From an uncultured Bacteroidota bacterium (GTDB taxonomy: Bacteria > Bacteroidota > Bacteroidia > Bacteroidales > VadinHA17): a DNA stretch of 5,284 nucleotides. Shown piece after piece: positions 1 through 5,284 of the stretch. The notes below the pieces were generated by a model. The model was given only the letters and a program-made list of their open reading frames with translations, had not been told where the DNA came from and made no database searches. The stretch lies in assembly GCA_903865465.1 (NCBI GenBank), contig CAIPJU010000680.1, positions 1-5,284 on the forward strand, read 5' to 3'. Both the position numbers and the translations under genes were made by a program. The first letter of the stretch is position 1; every line of letters starts with the position of its first letter.

Positions 1-935
1 ATACCTGACGAAAGACATGCATTCTTTAGCACTTTCTCAAGACTAGTCGCACTGTACCGCTCCCCGGGCCATTGACCTTCAAATAGGAATCGTGCCGGCT
101 TATACTTTAAAATATATGTATCCAATAATTCAATAATTTTGTCCGAAACCGGCACCAGCCTGTCTTTTAATCCTTTCGACTGTATGATCCTTATTAATTT
201 CCTCGATCTCTCAATATCAGATAACCTGAGGTTTAGCAACTCACTCCTTCGTAAACCACAGGCATAAATCAAACTCAACATTGCCCTGTGCTTCTCATTG
301 AACGGCGCTAACAGTATCTTCTTAACCTCCTCCCTGCTTAACACATTCGGCAGCCTGTGTTCCCGCCTCGGACGTTCAAAAGTCTCAACATCAAGATTAC
401 TCTTGTAAACATGCCTGAAAAATAGCTTCGAAGCATTAATTACCTGGTTCTGAAAAGTGAAACTTAACCTCCGGGGTATTATATATTCATTTACAAAACG
501 AACCATATCACCAGCATCAACCTGACTGCTCTCCTTGGGACTTACAAACCTGAGAAAGTGACCGAGCATCGCGGTGTAGGTCTTTATTGTCGATTCACTG
601 TACCTCTTCGAAACCATCCAATTCCTGAACTCCTCTATCTTTCGTAAATCATCTGCTTCCAAATCTCCCGGATGGGCAATCTGCTTTAACGCTTCCCTTT
701 GACGGGATTCTGTCCTGATTGCTGAATAATCAATAAAAGCTTTTCCCTTGAAGGCTTCCAGCAAAAGATCAATAACGTTGGTTCTGTCGTCCATATGCCA
801 GCAGCTCATCTGACGGCTCCATCTGGCTCCTGGAAGAACCCTGACTATATGAGTAAGCTCCGCATCAAACGGAAACCGCAGTGCAATACGGTTCACGTCC
901 CTGTGTATTACCCTTTCGGCAATAATGGTCTTCAT
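1..935 (-). CDS. Tyrosine recombinase/integrase (XerC/D-like), 3' end cut by window edge
   Basis: The minus-strand frame is open from ATG at 935 to the left edge, giving 311 visible residues. Residues 1-62 form an extra N-terminal domain with the motif PGARWSRQMSCWHM (35-48). Residues about 95-180 resemble the SAM-like core-binding domain (key stretch YSESTIKTY, 112-120). The catalytic domain begins near 195: YACGLRRSEL (224-233) carries the first catalytic Arg, R229, and SKGLKDRLVPV (253-263) carries the hairpin Lys, K254. The HxxR, H/W and Tyr motifs lie beyond the edge; family proteins of this layout run to roughly 370-390 aa, so about 60-80 residues are missing. Such enzymes cut and rejoin DNA at specific sites through a Tyr-DNA intermediate. 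The target (element, inversion or Xer-type site) is not known. No Shine-Dalgarno is seen. An upstream in-frame ATG at 1001 is possible but its codons fall in repeat DNA. About 19 of 34 Arg codons are AGG, against 3 of 14 in the glycoside hydrolase gene, a hint of a different origin. Confidence 0.92.
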   Translation of the reverse strand, partial: MKTIIAERVIHRDVNRIALRFPFDAELTHIVRVLPGARWSRQMSCWHMDDRTNVIDLLLEAFKGKAFIDYSAIRTESRQREALKQIAHPGDLEADDLRKIEEFRNWMVSKRYSESTIKTYTAMLGHFLRFVSPKESSQVDAGDMVRFVNEYIIPRRLSFTFQNQVINASKLFFRHVYKSNLDVETFERPRREHRLPNVLSREEVKKILLAPFNEKHRAMLSLIYACGLRRSELLNLRLSDIERSRKLIRIIQSKGLKDRLVPVSDKIIELLDTYILKYKPARFLFEGQWPGERYSATSLEKVLKNACLSSG

Positions 936-957
936 AGTAACAGCGAAACTACATGTA

Positions 958-1040
958 AAGATAAAAGATAAAAAGCACAAGACAAAAGTTCCGGAATCCA
1001 TCCTTTTATCTTTTTCCTTTTGTCTTTTGTCTTTTATCTT
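958..1040. repeat. Imperfect A/T-rich inverted repeat with short tandem units
   Basis: The left arm (958-988) is A-rich with GATAAAA and GACAAAAG units. The right arm (about 1002-1040) is T-rich with CTTTTATC, CTTTTGT and again CTTTTATC units. The outer ten bases pair exactly: AAGATAAAAG at 958-967 with CTTTTATCTT at 1031-1040. The inner arms pair only with mismatches and small gaps. The spacer contains the 8-base palindrome TTCCGGAA (989-996). The repeat lies 23 bases upstream of the integrase start. It could be a weak two-way terminator of the esterase transcript, a dispersed intergenic repeat of the kind common in Bacteroidota genomes, or a recombination site. The sequence does not decide between these. 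Confidence 0.6.
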
Positions 1041-1169
1041 CCTACAGCACAGCCCCGTCAGTCACATATGCATAAGAATTTAAATCTTAATTAGTTAAGA
1101 GTATTATGCTTATTACCAACTTCTTATCATCAGAGCTGATACAATATAAGAAAATTTTGCCTGTTTCTG
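1041..1169. other. Intergenic stretch, no gene seen
   Basis: This A/T-rich stretch separates the esterase stop codon from the repeat. It holds only weak dyads: ATCAG-AG-CTGAT (1129-1140) and CTTAA-TTAG-TTAAG (1086-1099). Neither is followed by a convincing T tract on the minus strand, so I do not call a terminator. No promoter with both Bacteroidota elements was found for the integrase; TATATTGT on the minus strand (near 1142-1149) is a one-to-two mismatch -7 element without a -33 partner. Confidence 0.5.
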
Positions 1170-2435
1170 TCAGTTTTCCAATGCCTGGTAAACAAGCGCT
1201 TTAAACTTCTCCGTTATCTCTCCGTGTGTCAGGGGAGACTGCTGAATATAGATAAGTCCAACCAGTTTCTCCTTAGGGTCGGCCCAGTAGGTCGTGGCAA
1301 AATACCCACCCCATGAAAATGACCCTTCCGATACTCCAAGCTTCTTCTGCCCTTCAGCTGATGTAACCTCAAAGCCAAGTCCAAAGCCGTTCACTCCATA
1401 GTCAATTTTACCCAGCTGATTGGTTGTCATCAGCTCAACTGTGCGGGGAGCCAGCAGCCTTTTTCCGTTATATTCACCTTTATTGAGCATCATCTGAAGA
1501 AATGTTCCATAATCCTTTGTTGTGGAGCATAAACCTGCACCACCTGAAAAGTAGGTCCCCTTCAGCATCGGATATGATACAAAGTCGTCAGTGGATGATG
1601 CCAGATGATTCCTGCTGTCGAAGATACTTACCTTAGCGAGCCTTCCAAATTTTGACTCAGGAAGATAAAAATAGGTATCATTCATACCCAAAGGTTCAAA
1701 AATCCTGCCTTGAAAGAAAGCATCAAGACTCTGTCCGGACAGGACTTCAACCAGATAACCCAAAACATCGACATTCATGCCATAGGTGAATTTCTCTCCG
1801 GGCTGGTGCAGCAAAGGAGCTTTCCCCATGGCTTTCATCTTATCGGCTAATAATATCTTATCATTACCGAATCTTCCCGGAATACCCGCCTTTGCATATA
1901 TTGCCCTCATCTTATCAGAACCAATTCCGGCATATTCGATTCCCGATGTGTGGGTGAGAAGATCGCGGATGGTAATCTCACGATTTGCCGGCACCGTAGT
2001 AAAGGTGGTATCCGCAGCATTATAAGTTTCGAGCACCCTCGGATGTTTAAATTCGGGAATGTACTTTGAAATGGGATCATCGAGAAGGAATCTCCCCTCT
2101 TCGAACAGCATCATCACTGCCGTGCTGGTTATCGCCTTTGTCTGGGAGGCAATGCGGAAAATAGTGCTGGGCTCCATCGGCTTTTTATTCTCAATATCGG
2201 AAAGCCCGAATGCTTTGTTGTAAACTATTTTACCATCACGTGCAATGAATCCGGCGGCTCCGGCTATCCATCCGCTGTCGATGGCCTGCTTTATCATCCT
2301 GTCTATTCTCATGAGTCGTTCCTGCGATACTTTGACCGTGGCAGGAGCTGCTTCCTGAAACTGTTGAGTGGCCGCCATTGAAGTAAGGGGAACAAGAAGG
2401 CAAAGAATTGCCGTAATGCAAATGAATTTTTTCAT
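1170..2435 (-). CDS. Secreted serine hydrolase, beta-lactamase/family VIII esterase type
   Basis: The 421-residue protein starts with a signal peptide (Lys2-Lys3, hydrophobic core to about residue 18, likely cleavage after S-M-A21), so it is exported to the periplasm or beyond. The rest is a beta-lactamase-fold domain (PF00144 type). The nucleophile motif SxxK is S97-Q-T-K100, within FRIASQTKAIT. DLLTHTSGI (158-166) is a family signature. The general-base Tyr is Y218 in FTYGMNVDVLGYL; the Asn of the YxN motif is not in its usual place. The third motif is W375-G-G instead of KTG, as in family VIII carboxylesterases such as EstB. FSGGAGLCSTTKDYGTF (296-312) is also typical. Ester hydrolysis, for example removal of acyl groups from a sugar or small ester, is more likely than antibiotic resistance; a D-amino-acid peptidase role cannot be excluded. 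It lies 44 bases downstream of the DUF4350-like gene on the same strand and is probably co-transcribed. A start at Met20 would lose the signal peptide. Confidence 0.95.
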   Translation of the reverse strand: MKKFICITAILCLLVPLTSMAATQQFQEAAPATVKVSQERLMRIDRMIKQAIDSGWIAGAAGFIARDGKIVYNKAFGLSDIENKKPMEPSTIFRIASQTKAITSTAVMMLFEEGRFLLDDPISKYIPEFKHPRVLETYNAADTTFTTVPANREITIRDLLTHTSGIEYAGIGSDKMRAIYAKAGIPGRFGNDKILLADKMKAMGKAPLLHQPGEKFTYGMNVDVLGYLVEVLSGQSLDAFFQGRIFEPLGMNDTYFYLPESKFGRLAKVSIFDSRNHLASSTDDFVSYPMLKGTYFSGGAGLCSTTKDYGTFLQMMLNKGEYNGKRLLAPRTVELMTTNQLGKIDYGVNGFGLGFEVTSAEGQKKLGVSEGSFSWGGYFATTYWADPKEKLVGLIYIQQSPLTHGEITEKFKALVYQALEN

Positions 2436-2479
2436 CTCTGTGTATTTAGTTTAGAACTTTTTGAAACTGGTAAAGAGTA

Positions 2480-3280
2480 TTATTTTTTTCCTGTTCGTGA
2501 ATGGTTTAAAAGAAGTTCAGTGAGGTTTTCTGCAGCCTTCCGGTTTGTGAAATCCAAAGGAAGCCTGGCATGGTCTATATATTCATTATAAATCCATGGA
2601 TCCCCAATGGCAAAGACATATCCTTTTCCAAAAGTAGTTTCAGCTATAAGAACTTTCCCGTTTTCTGTCAGGATACTTTTAGCATTTCCTTTGATGGTAA
2701 TGTCAGAGATGTCTTTGAGGAAAATCTTTGAAACTCCTTTAAACAGGGGATGATCAGGGAGGTTAATGCAGGCTCCCATATTAAAATCGTCTCCTGTTAC
2801 TCTGTGGATGGTAACATGATTGAATTTCATCCCAAAAACCGCCACTAGCCTGTTCAGATGTGTGAATTCACAGTTCGGACCATCATTCGCAAAAACAGCC
2901 ATCACTCCTCCCCTGCTGACCCAGTTTTTTATTTGCTCTATATCATCCGGTCCAAAGTAGTTGGGCGCAGGAGCTTCAGAAGTAGAATCAGGATCAGCAA
3001 TTATGTAAATATTTATTTTGTTTAGTTCTTCCGCATACGGCTTCTGAACCGTCTTAAGAACAGCTCCCTTCGATTTAAAGATATCACCCCATTCCGAATA
3101 ACCCGAAAAAGCAGTATCGGTCCAGAGGTAATGATATGGTTTTCCGGTGGCCGGATCATTCTCGCAATTGAACCAGTTGTCTAAACCCACAACTGTCTGA
3201 GAGCCGGCTTGTAATTCGATAAAAATGAACAGGCTTGATAGGGTCAAATTCAATAGGCAGATTCTGGTAACTTTTCTCAT
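2480..3280 (-). CDS. Secreted DUF4350/GATase1-like domain protein, function unknown
   Basis: The protein has 266 residues. A basic start (MRKVTR) and hydrophobic segment (about 8-22) make a signal peptide, with probable cleavage near QAG (24-26). The mature part begins VVGLDNWFN and shows an alternating strand/helix pattern: INIYIIADPD (89-98), IEQIKNWVSRGGVMAVFAND (114-133), then FGKGYVFAIGDPWI (217-230). This is the pattern of the class I glutamine amidotransferase-like fold (DUF4350 type). Conserved-looking residues include D34-N-W, H50-Y-L-W, N132-D, H141, H155, H159, D176-H and D227-P-W. No GATase nucleophile elbow of the usual G-x-C-x-G form is seen. From memory, the same domain occurs fused behind GH88/GH105 unsaturated rhamnogalacturonyl hydrolases in Bacteroidota; here it stands alone with its own signal peptide. 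Function is unknown; carbohydrate binding or an accessory role is inference. The start is firm, because an in-frame TGA sits three codons upstream (3287-3289). It is the first gene of the probable pair with the esterase. Confidence 0.9.
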   Translation of the reverse strand: MRKVTRICLLNLTLSSLFIFIELQAGSQTVVGLDNWFNCENDPATGKPYHYLWTDTAFSGYSEWGDIFKSKGAVLKTVQKPYAEELNKINIYIIADPDSTSEAPAPNYFGPDDIEQIKNWVSRGGVMAVFANDGPNCEFTHLNRLVAVFGMKFNHVTIHRVTGDDFNMGACINLPDHPLFKGVSKIFLKDISDITIKGNAKSILTENGKVLIAETTFGKGYVFAIGDPWIYNEYIDHARLPLDFTNRKAAENLTELLLNHSRTGKK

Positions 3281-3304
3281 CTCACGTCATCTATTCTGTT
3301 CCTT

Positions 3305-3335
3305 CAAAATTATTAAACAATGCCAACGAAACAAT
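3305..3335 (-). promoter_or_regulatory. Candidate Bacteroidota-type promoter for the DUF4350-like gene
   Basis: Read on the minus strand, ATTG (3335-3332) is followed after 19 bases by TAATTTTG (3312-3305). The latter matches the Bacteroidota -7 consensus TAnnTTTG fully, and the former matches the -33 TTTG with one change. The -7 element ends 24 bases before the ATG at 3280, leaving a short leader. It would drive the DUF4350-like and esterase genes together. This is a motif match only. Confidence 0.5.
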
Positions 3336-3350
3336 TATAATTCTCAGAAC

Positions 3351-3367
3351 TTTCACTTGAAATTTCA
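3351..3367. promoter_or_regulatory. Alternating TTTCA/TGAAA half-sites, possible operator
   Basis: Three half-sites follow one another: TTTCA (3351-3355), TGAAA (3358-3362) and TTTCA (3363-3367). The last two make the perfect 10-base palindrome TGAAATTTCA. A further TGAAATTT copy lies at 3406-3413, 48 bases on. The site is upstream of the candidate promoter of the minus-strand pair, where an activator could bind. A/T-rich palindromes of this size can also occur by chance. Confidence 0.3.
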
Positions 3368-3398
3368 GTAAATATATCAGCCGGTCCTGCGATATTCA

Positions 3399-3420
3399 GA
3401 TGCTATGAAATTTAAGCATC
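3399..3420. promoter_or_regulatory. Dyad GATGCT-N10-AGCATC in divergent intergenic region
   Basis: Six-base inverted arms GATGCT (3399-3404) and AGCATC (3415-3420) flank a 10-base A/T-rich centre that contains a TGAAATTT copy. A 22-base dyad with two helical-turn-spaced arms is the usual shape of a dimeric regulator site. It lies between the two divergent promoter candidates, so it could serve both sides. The regulator is not encoded in this window. Confidence 0.35.
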
Positions 3421-3471
3421 GGTTTAACGGGAAGATTATGACTCACCGGACTTTACAATTACAATACAACT

Positions 3472-3501
3472 ATTGCGGAAATCTGAAAATGTGTATATTT
3501 A
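3472..3501 (+). promoter_or_regulatory. Candidate promoter for the glycoside hydrolase gene
   Basis: ATTG (3472-3475) is followed after 18 bases by TATATTTA (3494-3501), which matches the Bacteroidota TAnnTTTG element except at the last base. This would place transcription start near 3508 and give a leader of about 40 bases. The leader ends in an A-rich run (AATAAAAAATT, about 3530-3540) just before the start codon, as is common in Bacteroidota genes that do not rely on Shine-Dalgarno pairing. An alternative -7 element, TATTTCTG (3513-3520), lacks a -33 partner. Confidence 0.35.
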
Positions 3502-3547
3502 TTCTCTGTTCGTATTTCTGTTTCCCGTTAATAAAAAATTCACTGCT

Positions 3548-5284
3548 ATGAAATCTCCTGGTCTGAAGCATTCATTCATCTTTGTAATTTTAATAATACT
3601 GACATTTTCATCATCATGTAAAAAGAAGGCAGAACCTGCTGTTACTATTCCTGATTTCAGTGCATTGTCTGCTCAATTCGGCTCACCATCAAAGGATTAT
3701 ACCACAGCTCCATTTTTCGTATGGAATGCTGAGATTACAAAAGAAGAGATACTTAAGGATCTGAAGAGTTTCAGGGACGCAGGTTCATTGCAGGTAATTG
3801 TCCATCCTCGTCCTGGACTCATGACTGAATATCTTTCGGACAAATGGTTCGACCTTTATAAATACACTGTCGATAAGGGAAAAGAACTTGGCATGAATAT
3901 CTGGATCTATGACGAAAACTCCTACCCCAGCGGTTTCGCCGGAGGTCATGTTCCTGCCGACATGCCGGAATCATATAACCAGGGTCAAGGCCTTATTATG
4001 ACAAAAGCTGAAACTCTACCCGATAGTGTCAGTAAGTTTCTTGTCTGCCTAAAGGAAGAAAACGGCTCATACAGTGACGTCACTTCAACATTATCCTCTG
4101 AAAAGGGGAAAACCGGGAAATATCTTCTCTTCTCAAAAACATATAATGAAAAATCTGACTGGTATGGAGGATTCTCATATGTCGATCTGCTCTACGCGGG
4201 AGTTACTGAGAAGTTCATTAATACCACGATGACAGGCTATGAAAAATATCTTGGAGTGGAATTTGGAAAAACAATCCCGGGAACATTTACCGATGAGCCG
4301 CAAATTGATTCCCCTGACGGGATACGGTGGACGCCTGATCTCTTTGACCAGTTTTCAAAGGATTGGCACTATGATCTGAAGAGTAATCTGCCTTCATTGT
4401 TTGAAGAGACCGGTGACTGGAAAAAGGTAAGACACAACTACACCAAGACTCTTTTGAAGATGTTTATTGAAAGATGGGCTAAACCCTGGCATGACTACTG
4501 CGAGGCAAAAGGATTGAAGTTTACCGGTCACTACTGGGAACACGAGTGGCCCAATATGAGTCATGGTGGTGATAATATGGCAATGTATGCCTGGCACCAG
4601 CAACCAGCCATTGACATGCTTTTTAACCAATGGGATGATTCAACTTCGCATGCTCAGTTTGGAAATGCAAGATCCGTTAAGGAATTGGCAAGTGTTGCAA
4701 ACCAGACCGGCAGGGAGAGAAAGCTGAGCGAGACCTACGGCGGTTCGGGATGGGACCTCAGCTTTACCGATATGAAGCGTAACGGCGACTGGGAATATGC
4801 ACTTGGTGTGAATCTGATGAACCAGCATCTCACCTTTTTTACCATGGCCGGAGCAAGAAAATATGATTATCCTCCTACCTTCGACTATCATGAACCATGG
4901 TGGCCGGATTATAAATACATCAACGATCATTTTGCACGACTCTCCCTCGCCCTTTCATCGGGAAGAGAGATAAATGACATTTTAATCATTGAGCCAACAA
5001 CATCAGCATGGCTATACGATTCTTATGTAAACCCGGATAAAAAACGAGATGTAATAGGACAATCATTCCAGACCTTTATCATCACTCTCCAGAAGAATCA
5101 GACGGAGTATGATCTCGGATCGGAAAATATAATGGCAAACCTCGGAAGTGTTTCAAAAGGTAAAATGATCGTAGGGCATGTAGCCTATTCAAGGGTTGTC
5201 ATTCCACCGCTAACCGAAAACCTTGACGGTTCCACACTGAAACTGCTCAAACAATTTGTTTCTGATGGCGGTAAGCTCATTGCA
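3548..5284 (+). CDS. GH106-like glycoside hydrolase lipoprotein (alpha-L-rhamnosidase type), 3' end cut by window
   Basis: The frame is open for 579 codons to the right edge with no stop. The start at 3548 gives a lipoprotein signal: hydrophobic core (9-20), then FSSSC with the lipidated Cys at 24, followed by KKK, which does not match the acidic surface-export signals known in Bacteroidota. The mature part opens with FFVWNAEITKEEI (56-68), VHPRPGL (85-91) and IYDENSYPSG (120-129), then GTFTDEPQ (245-252), GHYWEHEW (327-334) and SETYGG (394-399). This order resembles the TIM-barrel part of GH106-like enzymes, which release terminal L-rhamnose. Acidic candidates for catalysis or metal binding are D122/E123, D249/E250, E331/E333 and E395; I cannot assign them. 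After about residue 500 the protein shows a GATase1-like pattern ending SDGGKLIA, as found behind the barrel in such enzymes. Related proteins are usually 900-1100 aa, so 40-50% is missing. Another related GH family is possible; the family call is about 60% sure. Confidence 0.88.
   Translation, partial: MKSPGLKHSFIFVILIILTFSSSCKKKAEPAVTIPDFSALSAQFGSPSKDYTTAPFFVWNAEITKEEILKDLKSFRDAGSLQVIVHPRPGLMTEYLSDKWFDLYKYTVDKGKELGMNIWIYDENSYPSGFAGGHVPADMPESYNQGQGLIMTKAETLPDSVSKFLVCLKEENGSYSDVTSTLSSEKGKTGKYLLFSKTYNEKSDWYGGFSYVDLLYAGVTEKFINTTMTGYEKYLGVEFGKTIPGTFTDEPQIDSPDGIRWTPDLFDQFSKDWHYDLKSNLPSLFEETGDWKKVRHNYTKTLLKMFIERWAKPWHDYCEAKGLKFTGHYWEHEWPNMSHGGDNMAMYAWHQQPAIDMLFNQWDDSTSHAQFGNARSVKELASVANQTGRERKLSETYGGSGWDLSFTDMKRNGDWEYALGVNLMNQHLTFFTMAGARKYDYPPTFDYHEPWWPDYKYINDHFARLSLALSSGREINDILIIEPTTSAWLYDSYVNPDKKRDVIGQSFQTFIITLQKNQTEYDLGSENIMANLGSVSKGKMIVGHVAYSRVVIPPLTENLDGSTLKLLKQFVSDGGKLIA

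Noticed and set aside
936..1001. In-frame ATG at 1001 that would lengthen the integrase by 22 residues (starting MDSGTFVL)
   Set aside because: The added codons come from the inverted repeat and encode a hydrophobic stretch unlike the start of a DNA-binding protein; the ATG at 935 begins right at the recognisable N-terminal domain.
957..1040. CRISPR array or integron attC site
   Set aside because: The units are 7-8 bases without regular spacers, and the dyad lacks the R and L box arrangement of attC; only an A/T-rich imperfect inverted repeat is supported.
1086..1140. Possible terminator hairpins after the esterase gene
   Set aside because: Stems are only five base pairs, A/T-rich, and lack a following T tract on the minus strand.
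1786..2025. 79-codon open frame on the plus strand
   Set aside because: It lies wholly inside the esterase gene on the other strand, has no recognisable domain, and is best read as a shadow frame.
2236..2421. 61-codon open frame on the minus strand
   Set aside because: It overlaps the 5' part of the esterase gene in another frame of the same strand; the esterase has clear catalytic motifs and a signal peptide.
4394..4930. Two open frames of 78 and 96 codons on the minus strand
   Set aside because: Both are antisense to the strongly motif-bearing glycoside hydrolase frame and look like shadows.

Overview
The window looks like chromosomal DNA of a member of the Bacteroidota. Three things suggest this: promoter-like motifs of the Bacteroidota type (TTTG-like element about 19 bases upstream of TAnnTTTG), start codons without a convincing Shine-Dalgarno sequence, and gene families typical of that phylum (a XerC/D-like integrase with an extra N-terminal domain, a DUF4350-like secreted protein, a large lipoprotein glycoside hydrolase). 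The species cannot be named from the sequence.

Layout. Bases 1-935 (minus strand) hold most of a tyrosine recombinase whose C-terminus, with the catalytic Tyr, lies beyond the left edge. Bases 936-1169 are a non-coding gap with a T/A-rich imperfect inverted repeat (958-1040) built from short CTTTTGT/CTTTTATC units. Bases 1170-2435 and 2480-3280 (both minus, 44 bases apart) are a probable two-gene unit: first transcribed is a secreted DUF4350/GATase1-like protein of 266 aa, then a secreted serine beta-lactamase-like esterase of 421 aa. Bases 3281-3547 are a divergent intergenic region with one promoter candidate in each direction and two dyad elements. From 3548 to the right edge (plus strand) runs the first 579 codons of a large lipoprotein, best read as a GH106-like (alpha-L-rhamnosidase type) TIM-barrel glycoside hydrolase.

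How the genes may work together. All three non-recombinase genes encode exported proteins, and the DUF4350-like type is, to my recollection, often found as the C-terminal part of GH88/GH105 unsaturated rhamnogalacturonyl hydrolases in Bacteroidota. With a GH106-like enzyme across a shared control region and an esterase-like hydrolase, a role in breaking down a rhamnose-containing, possibly acylated polysaccharide is a reasonable inference. No SusC/SusD pair, sulfatase, or regulator gene is visible, so a polysaccharide utilisation locus is not proven. The recombinase is probably unrelated in function. I found no rRNA, tRNA, CRISPR array or insertion sequence. I do not see a clear-cut new system here; the most unusual items are the recombinase N-terminal domain with its adjacent repeat, and the stand-alone DUF4350-like protein.
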